Translations under genes and position numbers: made by a program
Shown here: positions 8,498-17,980 of the stretch, piece after piece
Layout: each line of letters starts with the position of its first letter
How positions within the stretch are numbered: the first letter of the stretch is position 1
Notes under the pieces: model-generated
Told to the model about the DNA's origin: nothing
What the model saw: the letters and a program-made list of their open reading frames with translations, nothing else
The model's database searches: none
Source of the DNA: Pseudomonas guariconensis
GTDB taxonomy: Bacteria > Pseudomonadota > Gammaproteobacteria > Pseudomonadales > Pseudomonadaceae
Direction: 5' to 3'
NCBI RefSeq assembly: GCF_024127895.1
Contig: NZ_JAMYBK010000003.1
Location: 124,001-188,000, forward strand
Length of the DNA: 64,000 nucleotides

Positions 8498-10096
8498 ATG
8501 GATATCGACCTGAGCGCCTTTCATTTCCTTCGCCCCTTGTGGCTGTCGACCATCGTCGCGGGCCTGCTTTTGCCCTGGTTATGGACGCGCCGGCATGACC
8601 TGTTGCGGCGCCTGGACGGCATCATCGCGCCACACCTGGTCGAGCACCTGGTCATCACCCCCGAGGACAATCAACGCCTGCGCCCGGTTCATCTGCTGGG
8701 CGCGATGCTGGTACTGGGGGGCATCGCCATGGCCGGGCCGACCTGGGAGCAGGACACGCCGGCGTTCCTGGACAACAAGGCACCGCTGATCCTGGCCCTG
8801 GACCTGTCGCCCTCGATGGACGCCGACGATGTCCCGCCTTCGCGGTTGGCCGCGGCCCGCCACACGCTGCACGACCTCATCCAGCGCCGTGGCGGCAGCC
8901 GTACGGCGCTGATCGCCTATGCCGGCAGTGCCCATCTCGTGCTGCCCCCCACCGACGACCCGGCATTGCTCGACAGCTTCCTCCAGGCATTGTCCACCGC
9001 GCTCATCGACAGCCCCGGGAAGGACGCGCTCGGCGCGGTGCGACTGGCCAAGGGCCTGCTGGCCGCCGAGGGCTCCCCCGGCACCCTGGTGTTGGTCAGC
9101 GACGGCGCCGACGCCGGTCAATTCGAAGCCATCGGCACGCAACTGCGCGGCAGCGACCTGCAGGTGCTGGTGCTGGCGGTAGGCAGCCGGGACGTTGACG
9201 TCCTGCTGGATGCCAAGGGCCAGCCGCGTACCGATGGCAGCGGCCGAACGTTGCACGCACGCTTCGATGCCGAAGGGCTCAAGGGCCTCGCCGATGCCGC
9301 CGATGCCCCTTTGGGCAGCCTCACGCTGGACGACGATGACCTCGACTGGATCGAGCTGCATGCCCAGCGGCACTTCCAGGCGGCCCAGGCTGACGACCAG
9401 CCGTTGCACTGGAAGGACGCAGGCTACTGGCTGTGCTGGCCCTTGCTGGTGCTGGCGTTGCTCGGCCTGCGCCGGGGCTGGCGGGTGCATTGGCTGGGCG
9501 CCTGGCTACTCGCACTGTCTGTCGGCTATGCCCCGCAGCCGGTCCAGGCCGGCGCCTTGGCCGATGCCTTCTTCACCCCCGACCAACAAGGGCGCTGGGC
9601 ATTCGAGCATGAGCATTACCCGCAGGCGGCGCAGCACTTTGCCGACCCTTACTGGAAGGGCGTGGCGGCTTACCGTGCGGCGGATTTCGACGCAGCCCTG
9701 GGCAGCTTCGCGCAACTGGACACGGCGGCCGCGTACTTCTACCAGGGCAATGCCTATGTGCGCCTTTCGAAGTTCGAGCAGGCCATCGCCGCCTACCAGC
9801 AAGCCCTGCGGCGCCAGGAGGCATTCCCCGAGGCCAGTGCCAACCTGGCCCTGGCCCAGGCCTTGCTGAAGGACCGCGAGGCCCAACAGGAAGCGGGGCC
9901 GCCAGATGAAAAGGCCGACCAAGTGAAGTTCGACAACACCTCCGGCAAAGGCAAGGACGTCCAGCGCCCGGCAGGGCAGGCGAGCGCCGACCAGGCCTGG
10001 CTGGACAACCTGACCACCTCGCCCGCGCAATTTCTCAAGCGCAAGTTCCTGCTGCAGGATGCCGCTCGCCAGCAGGCCTCGGAGGCCACGCCATGA
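8498..10096 (+). CDS. batB: BatB/BatC-like protein: VWA domain plus TPR repeats
   Basis: 532 aa from ATG 8498, two bases after the batA stop. The layout is membrane helices near residues 15-30 and 65-80, a VWA domain with MIDAS DLSPS (about 101-105), a further membrane segment pair (about 310-345), then TPR repeats (YFYQGNAYVRLSKFEQAIAAYQQAL, in part) and a polar tail. It corresponds to BatB fused to the TPR protein BatC. It is expected in the inner membrane with the TPR part in the periplasm. The stop overlaps the batD start by four bases. Confidence 0.88.
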   Translation: MDIDLSAFHFLRPLWLSTIVAGLLLPWLWTRRHDLLRRLDGIIAPHLVEHLVITPEDNQRLRPVHLLGAMLVLGGIAMAGPTWEQDTPAFLDNKAPLILALDLSPSMDADDVPPSRLAAARHTLHDLIQRRGGSRTALIAYAGSAHLVLPPTDDPALLDSFLQALSTALIDSPGKDALGAVRLAKGLLAAEGSPGTLVLVSDGADAGQFEAIGTQLRGSDLQVLVLAVGSRDVDVLLDAKGQPRTDGSGRTLHARFDAEGLKGLADAADAPLGSLTLDDDDLDWIELHAQRHFQAAQADDQPLHWKDAGYWLCWPLLVLALLGLRRGWRVHWLGAWLLALSVGYAPQPVQAGALADAFFTPDQQGRWAFEHEHYPQAAQHFADPYWKGVAAYRAADFDAALGSFAQLDTAAAYFYQGNAYVRLSKFEQAIAAYQQALRRQEAFPEASANLALAQALLKDREAQQEAGPPDEKADQVKFDNTSGKGKDVQRPAGQASADQAWLDNLTTSPAQFLKRKFLLQDAARQQASEATP

Positions 10097-11400
10097 AACG
10101 CCTGTTGCTGCTGTTGCTGCTGCCCCTGCTGGCGCAGGCGGCCGAACCCGAGGTGCGCGTGCGCAGCCAACTGCTGCCGGCCGAGGGTGTACTGGTCGGT
10201 GGCACCCTGACCTTGCAGGTCGACCTGCTGGTGGACACCTGGTTCGACGCCGCGCCGAACCTGCCGCCCCTGAAGCTGGAAGGCGCAGTGGTGTCCGCCC
10301 CCAGCAGCGAAGGCGCCCACCTGAACGAAAGGATCGACGGCAAGGCATTCTTCGGCTTGCGCCTGAGTTACCAGATCACGCCGCAACAGGCCAAGGCCTT
10401 CGACATCCCGGCCTTGGCCATCGAAGTCAGGCCGGGGCAGGGCAGTGGCCCCGTGAAGGTGTACAGCCAGGCCCAGCACTTCGTCGCCCGGCAGCCTGCC
10501 GGCGGCGGCCAGGGGCAGCATCTGGTGGCCCGGCAGGTGCGTTTCACCCAGCAGTTGGAGTACGCCCACCAGCCGCTACGGGTCGGCGACAGCGTCACCC
10601 GACGTGTGCAGGTGCAGGCCGAGGACGCCCAGGCCATGCTGATCCCCGCACCGACCTTCGCCGACATCGAGGGGCTGCGGCGTTACCTGCAGACGCCGGT
10701 TGTCGCCCCGCTGAGCGATGGCCGTGGAGGCGTCAGCGGCGGTCGTCGCGACGACGCCGTGACCTATGTAGTGACCGAGGCGGGGCACTATCGCTTGCCC
10801 GCCATCGAGCTGAAATGGTGGGACGCCGAGAGCGGCGAAGCCCGCACGGCAACGCTGCCGGCCCTGGAGCTGGAGGCATCCGGGCCGGCGGCCTACCAGG
10901 CGCCGTTTTCAATCCGCGACGATTTGCGCGCCCTCGGCCAGGGCGCCCGGGTACAGGTGGCCGGCCATTGGCTGCTCATCGTTACCGCAGCGCTGGTGGT
11001 GGGGGTGATAGGGTACCTGGGGCGGGGTTGGAGCCAAATGCCAAGGGACGCCTGGAAGCGCTGGCGCGCGCGGCGCAGGCAGGCCTGGCTCGCCTCGGCC
11101 GCCTACGCCTGGCGGCAGGTGCCGGGCCAGCTCGCCCAGCAACCGCCGCAGTTGGGCGCGCTGTACCTGTGGCTCAGGCGCGCGACGGGTTGTCGTGAAA
11201 TGAGTACGGGCCTGGGCGCACTTCCCGTTGCTGTCAGTAAATGTTTGCTAGCGTTTCTGAGGGCGCGCTATAGCGTTTCGCCTCAGGACACGACGACGGC
11301 AAGCCAACTGATGGAGACGTTACCAGCGCTGCGACGTGCGGTCGACGAGCACACCCGGCCCGCGTCACCCCGACACGGCCTGAAGAGGCTCAACCCCTGA
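10093..11400 (+). CDS. batD: BatD-like protein
   Basis: 435 aa. The signal peptide is MKRLLLLLLLPLLAQAA, followed by a long beta-rich periplasmic region (VRVRSQLLPAEGVLVGGTLTLQVDL, in part) and a transmembrane helix near 295-315 (HWLLIVTAALVVGVIGYL), then a basic cytoplasmic tail. This is the BatD/oxygen-tolerance family layout. It is translationally coupled to batB through ATGA at 10093. The C-terminal tail is weakly conserved. Confidence 0.85.
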   Translation: MKRLLLLLLLPLLAQAAEPEVRVRSQLLPAEGVLVGGTLTLQVDLLVDTWFDAAPNLPPLKLEGAVVSAPSSEGAHLNERIDGKAFFGLRLSYQITPQQAKAFDIPALAIEVRPGQGSGPVKVYSQAQHFVARQPAGGGQGQHLVARQVRFTQQLEYAHQPLRVGDSVTRRVQVQAEDAQAMLIPAPTFADIEGLRRYLQTPVVAPLSDGRGGVSGGRRDDAVTYVVTEAGHYRLPAIELKWWDAESGEARTATLPALELEASGPAAYQAPFSIRDDLRALGQGARVQVAGHWLLIVTAALVVGVIGYLGRGWSQMPRDAWKRWRARRRQAWLASAAYAWRQVPGQLAQQPPQLGALYLWLRRATGCREMSTGLGALPVAVSKCLLAFLRARYSVSPQDTTTASQLMETLPALRRAVDEHTRPASPRHGLKRLNP

Positions 11401-11436
11401 CTTCGGCCCATTGCCTGCATTCATCAAGGAAGTCAT

Positions 11437-12450
11437 ATGCATCTGAACGCTGTTTCCCGCCCAGGGCGCTGGTTGTTCACACTTTTGCTGATCCTGCCGT
11501 TGCTGGCCCAGGCAGCGGATGCCTTGCCATCCTGGAACGCCAGTGCATCCCGTGATGCGATCGTGGCCTTCGTCGAGGCGGTGACCGACGAGAAGGGCAA
11601 GGACTACGTGCCAGTGGCCGAGCGAATCGCCGTGTTCGACAATGACGGCACCTTGTGGAGCGAGCAGCCGATGTATTTCCAGGTGCTGTTCGCCCTGGCC
11701 GAGGTCAAGCGCCTGGCGCCGCAGCACCCGGAATGGAAAACCCAGCAACCGTTCAAGGCCGTGCTGGAGGATGACCAGAAGACCCTGGCGGCCAGTGGCA
11801 TGCAAGGCCTGATGCAGATCGTCACGGCCACCCATACCGGCATCAGCACCGACACCTTCAGCCAGAACGCCCGCCGCTGGCTGGCCAGCAGCAAGCACCC
11901 GCGCAGCCAAAAACCCTACACCGAGATGGTCTTCCAGCCCATGTTGGAGTTGCTGGCGTACCTGCGCGCCAATGGCTTCAAGACCTACATCGTCTCTGGC
12001 GGTGAAGTGGCCTTCATGCGCACCTTCGCCGAAGAGGTCTATGGCATTCCCCCTGAACAGGTGATCGGGACCACCTTCGCCAAGCGCTTCCAGGACCAGG
12101 ATGGGACGTTGTCGATCCAGCGCCTGGCCCAGCTCACCCACAACGACGACGGCCCCGGCAAGCCGGAGAGCATCGAGGCCTACATCGGTCGTCGGCCGAT
12201 CCTGGCGTTCGGCAACTCCGACGGCGACATGCAGATGCTGCAGTGGACCATGGCTGGGGAAGGGCGGCGCCTGGCGGGGCTGGTACACCACACCGATGCC
12301 CAGCGGGAATGGGCCTACGACCGGCAGAGCCAGGTCGGTCGGCTGGACAAGGCGCTTGACCAAGCCCGGGACAAGGGCTGGGTGATCGTGGACATGGCCA
12401 AAGCGTGGAAACAGGTCTACCCCTTCGACCAGGACGCGAGCCAACACTGA
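11437..12450 (+). CDS. exported HAD-superfamily phosphatase-like hydrolase
   Basis: 337 aa with a signal peptide ending near LLLILPLLAQAADA. HAD motif I is FDNDGTLW (about residue 67, nucleophile Asp), motif II is IVSGG (about 187), and motif IV is GNSDGDMQML (about 265). All catalytic residues appear intact, so it should be a Mg2+-dependent periplasmic phosphatase. Substrate unknown. It sits 36 bases after batD and about 100 bases before the sulfatase, fitting the same envelope operon. Confidence 0.87.
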   Translation: MHLNAVSRPGRWLFTLLLILPLLAQAADALPSWNASASRDAIVAFVEAVTDEKGKDYVPVAERIAVFDNDGTLWSEQPMYFQVLFALAEVKRLAPQHPEWKTQQPFKAVLEDDQKTLAASGMQGLMQIVTATHTGISTDTFSQNARRWLASSKHPRSQKPYTEMVFQPMLELLAYLRANGFKTYIVSGGEVAFMRTFAEEVYGIPPEQVIGTTFAKRFQDQDGTLSIQRLAQLTHNDDGPGKPESIEAYIGRRPILAFGNSDGDMQMLQWTMAGEGRRLAGLVHHTDAQREWAYDRQSQVGRLDKALDQARDKGWVIVDMAKAWKQVYPFDQDASQH

Positions 12451-12551
12451 TAGATAGCCACAGGGAGTGCTGCGAGAGGTCCGTGCAGGCGTCGTCTCTC
12501 GATGCACAGGCAGTCGTGGATACGACAAGCAACCAGAACGGAGAAGCACCA

Positions 12552-14129
12552 ATGAAACGCACAGGAAGGTGGTTATCGCAGTTCGCACTGGCGGCGACGG
12601 CGATAGTGGGATGCTCGATGGCCACGGCCGCGGACAAGCCGAACATCCTGGTGATATTCGGCGATGACATCGGCCAGACCAATATCAGTGCGTATTCGCA
12701 CGGAGTGGTCGGCTACAAGACGCCGAACATCGACCGTATCGCCAAGGAAGGGCTGATGTTCACCGACTACTACGCCGAGAACAGCTGCACGGCGGGGCGT
12801 TCTACCTTCATCACCGGCCAGTCTGCCTTGCGCACCGGGCTGTCCAAGGTCGGCATGCCGGGCGTCAAGGTCGGCCTGCAGGATCGCGACGTGACCATCG
12901 CCCAGGCGCTCAAGGCACTGGGGTACGCCACGGGTCAATTCGGCAAGAACCACCTGGGTGATCGGGACGAATACCTGCCGACCAACCACGGCTTCGATGA
13001 GTTCTTCGGCAACCTCTACCACCTCAACGCCGAGGAGGAGCCCGAGCGCCCGTATTGGCCCAAGGACCCCAACGACCCCTTCGTCAAGGCCGCTTCGCCG
13101 CGTGGGGTGATCCGTTCCACCGCCGACGGCAAGATCGAGGACACCGGCGCGCTGAACAGCAAGCGCATGGAAACCATCGATGACGATACCACCCAGGCGG
13201 CCATCAACTTCATCGACAAGCAGGCCAAGGCCGACAAACCGTTCTTCGTGTGGATGAACACCACACGCATGCATGCCTTCACCCATGTACGCGAGTCGAT
13301 GCAAGGGCAGAGTGGCATGGTAGGCAACGAATATGCCGACGGCATGCTCGAACACGACGGTGACGTCGGCAAGCTGCTCAAGACGTTGGACGACCTGAAG
13401 CTTACCGACAACACCATCGTCGTCTACACCACCGACAACGGGCCGAACCAGTGGTCGTGGCCGGATGCGGCGACCACGCCGTTTCGCAACGAGAAGAACT
13501 CCAACTGGGAGGGCGCCTACCGGGTGCCGGCCATGGTGCGCTGGCCGGGCAAGATCAAGGCGGGCGAAGTGACCACCCAGATGTTCTCCGGCCTGGACTG
13601 GTTCCCTACCTTGTTGGCGGCAGCTGGCAGTGCGGACATCAAGGAACGCTTGCTCAAAGGGGCTGATGTCGGTGGCAAGAACTTCAAGGTGCACCTGGAC
13701 GGCTATAACCAGCTGGACTTCCTGACAGGCAAGACCGACAAGAGCGCACGCGAGGAATTCTATTATTTCAGCGACGATGGAGACCTGGTCGCCATGCGCT
13801 TCAAGGACTGGAAGCTGGTGTTCTGCGAACAGCGCGCCCCGGGTGGTTTCAAGGTCTGGAGCGAGCCGTTCACATGCCTGCGGGTACCGAAGCTGTTCCA
13901 TCTGCGCATGGATCCATATGAGCGGGCAGACGTGGTGTCGGACCAGTACTACGACTGGCTCGCCAAGAACGACTACCTGATTTTCGAGGGCACCCGCAGG
14001 GCCGCCGCCTTCCTGCAGACCTTCGTCGACTATCCCCCCAGCCAGCGTCCGGCGAGCTTCAGCATCGACCAGATCCGTGCCGACGTAGACCGGCAGATCG
14101 AGGCCAAGATGAAGCAAGGCGCCAAATAA
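12552..14129 (+). CDS. exported sulfatase (arylsulfatase family)
   Basis: 525 aa from ATG 12552 with GGAGAAG upstream. A signal peptide ends near GCSMATAA; the Cys is probably not a lipobox. The sulfatase fold is clear: metal-binding IFGDDIG (about 35-41), modification site CTAGR with Cys79 as the presumed formylglycine precursor, GKNHLGD (about 135), MNTTRMHAF and TDNGPNQW (about 297). The site is CXAXR rather than the common CXPSR. No sulfatase-modifying enzyme is encoded nearby. It should hydrolyse a sulfate ester in the periplasm; the substrate is unknown. It may be the client of the upstream MoxR/Bat machinery. Confidence 0.92.
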   Translation: MKRTGRWLSQFALAATAIVGCSMATAADKPNILVIFGDDIGQTNISAYSHGVVGYKTPNIDRIAKEGLMFTDYYAENSCTAGRSTFITGQSALRTGLSKVGMPGVKVGLQDRDVTIAQALKALGYATGQFGKNHLGDRDEYLPTNHGFDEFFGNLYHLNAEEEPERPYWPKDPNDPFVKAASPRGVIRSTADGKIEDTGALNSKRMETIDDDTTQAAINFIDKQAKADKPFFVWMNTTRMHAFTHVRESMQGQSGMVGNEYADGMLEHDGDVGKLLKTLDDLKLTDNTIVVYTTDNGPNQWSWPDAATTPFRNEKNSNWEGAYRVPAMVRWPGKIKAGEVTTQMFSGLDWFPTLLAAAGSADIKERLLKGADVGGKNFKVHLDGYNQLDFLTGKTDKSAREEFYYFSDDGDLVAMRFKDWKLVFCEQRAPGGFKVWSEPFTCLRVPKLFHLRMDPYERADVVSDQYYDWLAKNDYLIFEGTRRAAAFLQTFVDYPPSQRPASFSIDQIRADVDRQIEAKMKQGAK

Positions 14130-14229
14130 GCGCCGACTGGAAGCGGACGCAGGCCAGCGCCTGCGCCCGTCCCCTGGCCTGCGGCAGTCTTCCTGGCGCA
14201 GGCCTCCTTTCGTTCGATAAGGCTTTGCC

Positions 14230-16770
14230 ATGTCATCAGCCGCCAGTCAGTCCCGTTCGCGCCCCCGTCGCGCGGTAGTCCAGGCAACCTCGGCCATGGC
14301 ACGTTCCCAGCTGTCGATCACCGCGTTGCTGATGTTCCTTTCCGGCGGTGCGGCCCTGGTCTACCAGGTGCTCTGGGTCAAACAACTGTCCTTGGTGGTG
14401 GGGGTGGAGGTGTATGCCGTCACCACGGCCATCAGTGCTTTTTTCGCCGGCCTGGCGCTGGGGGGCCTGGCGTTCGGTCGGTGGGCCGACCGTCTGCGCC
14501 GTCCGGTCCTGTTGTATGCCGGGCTGGAGGTGTTGGTCGCGGTCCTCGGGGTCGCCGCAACCCTGGGGCTTGGCGCTGCCGCGGGCCTCTTCGCCCGGCT
14601 GGAGGCCAGCCTGGGGCCGCTGGCCTGGGTGCTGCCTTTCGTGCTGGTCGGCCTGCCGGCGTTCTTCATGGGCGGTACCCTGCCAGTGCTGGTGCGCGCC
14701 CTGTCCCCGGTCGAGGGCGAGCTCGGCCGGGCAGGTGGCGGCCTGTATGCCGCCAATACCGCGGGCGCCATCGCCGGTACCCTGGCGGCGGCGTTCGTGC
14801 TGTTGCCAACGCTCGGTGTGCTGGCCAGTGCCTATGCCGCCGCATTGCTGAACGTGCTGGCTGCTGTCGCCGCGCTGTGGGTAGCCCGCGCGCCCGTCGA
14901 GCCGGCACACCAGGCCACTGCGGCCACCACCGCACGCAGTGCCTCGGCACGCCTGGCCATCGGCCTGTATTGCCTGGCCGGCGGGGTGGCGCTGGGGTAC
15001 GAAGTGATCTGGACGCAGTCGATCGTGCAGTTCATGAGCACGCGGGCCTTCGCCTTCGCCGTGGTGCTGGCCACCTATCTCTGCGGCCTCGTGCTCGGCA
15101 GCGCCTTGTATGCGCGGCATGCCGACCGTATTCGCGACCCCTGGGGCGTGTTCGGCCTGCTGATCGCCAGTGCGGGGCTGCTGGCGATTCTCCAGGTCGC
15201 CGGGCTGGGGCAGTGGCTGGTCGGCGCGCAGAGCCTGGCCGAGCGCTGGGTGCTGACCCTCGGTGGCAGCGAACTGGCGGGCATGTCCGCACGCTTCGCC
15301 GTCGCGGCGCTCAGCGTGGTGTTCCTGCCCACGACCTTGCTGGGCGCGGCGTTTCCCCTGGCCTTGCGCCTGGCGGTAGACAGTGCCCATGTCGGCCGCG
15401 ATGTGGGGATCGTGGTTGCCCTCAACACCCTGGGTGGCATCCTTGGCGTGATGCTGACAGGGTTCCTGCTGGTACCAGGGCTGGGCCTGGTGCGTGGCCT
15501 GGCGTTGCTCGCCGTGCTGGCTGCCGCCATTGGCGGTGTGGCGGTATGGCGAGGGACGCAGGTCAGCCGCCGGATGCGCGTGGGGGTGCTGCTCGTCGGC
15601 ATCGCGACCCTTGCCTGTGGCCTGTTGACGTCGCCCCGGCACCTGGCGCAATTGATGCCTGCCACCCGCAGCGGGCAACTGAGCTTCTATGAGGAGGGGC
15701 GGGGCGGCACAGTGGCGGTGGTACAGCAAGGCAAGGGGCAACGGCAGTTCAGCCGCCTGTACATCCAGGGCGTGTCCAATACCGGCGATGCCATGCCGTC
15801 GCTGCGCTACATGCGCCTGCAGGCGTTGCTGCCGTTGTTGATTCACCGCGGCGAGCCCCGCTCGGCGTTGGTCATCGGTTTCGGTACCGGCATCACCGCC
15901 GGTGCCATGCTGCGCTACCGCGACGTGCAGCACCCGGTGGTGGCCGAGCTGCTGCCCGAGGTGCTGAGGGCCGCACCACACTTTCGTGGGACCTTCGATG
16001 CCATCGACGATCCACGCCTGGACATTCGCCTGCGCGACGGCCGCCGTGAGCTGCTGCGCAGCGAGGCCCGCTACGACATGATCACCCTGGAGCCGCCGCC
16101 ACCTTCGGCTGCCGGGGTGGTCAACCTGTATTCGCGCGACTTCTACCGCTTGGCCGCCAGCCGCCTGAACGAGCATGGCGTGGTTGCCCAGTGGTTGCCG
16201 TTGCCGACACAGAACGACGAGGACAGCCGCTCGCTGGTGCGCAGCTTCATCGACGTGTTTCCCCATGCCTCGCTGTGGACCACGGAGTTTCACGAGATGC
16301 TGCTGGTGGGCTCCCTGCAGCCGTTGCAACTGGACGTAGCGCGCATCCAGGAGCGCTTTTCGCAGCCCGAGGTGGCTGCCGTGCTGGGCGAGGTGGGCAT
16401 CGACTCGGCGGCCGCGCTGCTGGCGACCTGGATCACCGATCGCCAAGGGCTACAGACCTATGCCGGCGATGCACCGGCGGTAACGGATGACCAGCCACGC
16501 ATCGAGTACGCCCCGTGGGTCCGTGCCAAGGAGATCACCCGGGTACTGCCCGAGCTGCTGGCATTGCGCCGTGAGCCGCCCTTGGTCAACGTGCAGCCGT
16601 CGTTTCGCGCCCAGGTCAACGCGCAATGGGCGAGCTTGCGGCGTTTCTATGGTGTGGGCCTGCACGCCTACCGTGGCGAGCGCCAGGCCTGGGCACGGGA
16701 GGTGAGGACCGTGGTTCGCGAGGATGGCAGCAACCCTTACTACCGCTGGTTCATCGGTGACCCGCGATGA
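14230..16770 (+). CDS. membrane-fused spermidine synthase-like protein
   Basis: 846 aa. The first 460 residues form about twelve hydrophobic helices resembling an MFS-type bundle (LMFLSGGAALVYQVLWVKQL, in part). The C-terminal half is a Rossmann methyltransferase/polyamine synthase domain with GFGTGITAGAM (about residue 550) and later DMITLEPPPPSAAGVVNLYS. This is the fused MFS/spermidine synthase family, often annotated as speE-like. True aminopropyl transfer is not proven, since the usual catalytic Asp region reads LEPPPPS rather than the soluble enzyme sequence. ATG 14230 has AAGG upstream, 100 bases after the sulfatase. Its stop overlaps the next start by four bases. Confidence 0.85.
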   Translation: MSSAASQSRSRPRRAVVQATSAMARSQLSITALLMFLSGGAALVYQVLWVKQLSLVVGVEVYAVTTAISAFFAGLALGGLAFGRWADRLRRPVLLYAGLEVLVAVLGVAATLGLGAAAGLFARLEASLGPLAWVLPFVLVGLPAFFMGGTLPVLVRALSPVEGELGRAGGGLYAANTAGAIAGTLAAAFVLLPTLGVLASAYAAALLNVLAAVAALWVARAPVEPAHQATAATTARSASARLAIGLYCLAGGVALGYEVIWTQSIVQFMSTRAFAFAVVLATYLCGLVLGSALYARHADRIRDPWGVFGLLIASAGLLAILQVAGLGQWLVGAQSLAERWVLTLGGSELAGMSARFAVAALSVVFLPTTLLGAAFPLALRLAVDSAHVGRDVGIVVALNTLGGILGVMLTGFLLVPGLGLVRGLALLAVLAAAIGGVAVWRGTQVSRRMRVGVLLVGIATLACGLLTSPRHLAQLMPATRSGQLSFYEEGRGGTVAVVQQGKGQRQFSRLYIQGVSNTGDAMPSLRYMRLQALLPLLIHRGEPRSALVIGFGTGITAGAMLRYRDVQHPVVAELLPEVLRAAPHFRGTFDAIDDPRLDIRLRDGRRELLRSEARYDMITLEPPPPSAAGVVNLYSRDFYRLAASRLNEHGVVAQWLPLPTQNDEDSRSLVRSFIDVFPHASLWTTEFHEMLLVGSLQPLQLDVARIQERFSQPEVAAVLGEVGIDSAAALLATWITDRQGLQTYAGDAPAVTDDQPRIEYAPWVRAKEITRVLPELLALRREPPLVNVQPSFRAQVNAQWASLRRFYGVGLHAYRGERQAWAREVRTVVREDGSNPYYRWFIGDPR

Positions 16771-17357
16771 AGCAGGACGTGATCATCTGCGAATACTGCG
16801 ACGCGGTGTATCAGCGCACGCCGCTGGCTCGCCACCAGCGCGCCGTGTGCGTACGTTGCGCGGGCGTGCTGGAGCGCCATGGCGCCTTGTCCGTGCAGCA
16901 ACGCCTGGCCCTGGGCGTGACCGGCGCGGTGCTCCTGGCGTTCGCCCATCTCTACCCGGTCATGACCATCAACATGCAGGGCCTGAGCAATAGCGCGACG
17001 CTCTGGGACTCGGTGCTGATCCTCAGCCGCGGCAGCATCACCCTCATCGCCCTGGTGGTGGCGCTGGCCATCATCATCGCGCCCGTGATGCAGGTGGGCT
17101 TGCTGATCTGGGTACTGGCCTTCGCCTTGCGCCAACGCCGCGCGCCGGCCTTTGCCTGGTGCATGCGGGGGCTCGAGGCGCTGCGGCCCTGGAGCATGCT
17201 GGAGGTCTGCCTGCTGGGCGCCCTGGTGGCCGTGATCAAGCTCGCGGGCCTGCTCGATGTGATCCCGGGCATCGGCCTGCTGGCCATGGCCGCGCTCAGC
17301 GTCCTGTTGATCTACATCGCCGGGCGCGACATCCGCCAGCTCTGGGAGCAGGTATGA
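16767..17357 (+). CDS. pqiA: PqiA-type half protein (first of two)
   Basis: 196 aa beginning with a zinc-ribbon-like pair CEYC ... CVRC (residues 8-35), then four transmembrane helices (about 50-190). This is one half of the classic PqiA (paraquat-inducible protein A), whose full-length form has two such units. Together with the next gene it makes up a split PqiA. ATGA overlaps join it to both neighbours. It is expected in the inner membrane with the MCE protein PqiB. Confidence 0.88.
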   Translation: MKQDVIICEYCDAVYQRTPLARHQRAVCVRCAGVLERHGALSVQQRLALGVTGAVLLAFAHLYPVMTINMQGLSNSATLWDSVLILSRGSITLIALVVALAIIIAPVMQVGLLIWVLAFALRQRRAPAFAWCMRGLEALRPWSMLEVCLLGALVAVIKLAGLLDVIPGIGLLAMAALSVLLIYIAGRDIRQLWEQV

Positions 17358-17980
17358 GCGTGCCGCCCACCGCCGCCGAACTGAAGCTGTGCCTGTGCCA
17401 CGGCTGCGGCCATGCCTGCGACCTGACCCGCCACCCGCATCGCTGCGAGCGCTGCGCCGCGCCCCTGCATGCGCGCAAGACACAGGCCGTCACCCGTACC
17501 TGGGCCTACCTGCTCACGGCGCTGGTGTTCTACATCCCGGCCAACCTGCTGCCGGTGATGCATACCGAGATGCTCGGCCAGGGCACCGACAGCACCATCG
17601 GTGGCGGTGTACTGGAGTTCTGGGAGAGCGGGGCCTGGGACATCGCCTTGATCATCTTCATCGCCAGCATCGGCGTGCCGGCGATCAAGTTCATCGCCTT
17701 GCTGATGTTGCTGGTCACGGTGCAGCGGCGCAGCGACTGGGCATGCCGGCAACGCACCAAGCTCTACCGCTTCGTGGAACTGATCGGCTACTGGTCGATG
17801 CTCGATGTGCTGGTGGTCGCGCTGGTCGCGGCCCTGGTGCAGATGCGCGAGCTGGGCACCATCGAACCACGGGCCGGCATCCTGTTCTTTGGCCTGGTCG
17901 TGGTGTTCACCATGCTCTCGGCCATGAGTTTCGACCCGCGTCTCATTTGGGACAGCGCTTCACACAAGGAGGACGCCTGA
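17354..17980 (+). CDS. pqiA: PqiA-type half protein (second of two)
   Basis: 208 aa from ATG 17354, overlapping the upstream gene by four bases. It repeats the PqiA unit: CHGC and CERC zinc-ribbon cysteines (about residues 15-36), then four membrane helices including FYIPANLLPVMHTEMLG, a PqiA signature. The stop is directly adjacent to the pqiB start at 17981. The paired small PqiA proteins replace the fused E. coli protein. Confidence 0.88.
   Translation: MSVPPTAAELKLCLCHGCGHACDLTRHPHRCERCAAPLHARKTQAVTRTWAYLLTALVFYIPANLLPVMHTEMLGQGTDSTIGGGVLEFWESGAWDIALIIFIASIGVPAIKFIALLMLLVTVQRRSDWACRQRTKLYRFVELIGYWSMLDVLVVALVAALVQMRELGTIEPRAGILFFGLVVVFTMLSAMSFDPRLIWDSASHKEDA

Noticed and set aside
14236..16446. 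Very long open frame (about 736 codons) on the minus strand
   Set aside because: It lies opposite the spermidine-synthase-like gene. Its Gln/His/Arg-rich translation has no domain and is the usual high-GC shadow frame.
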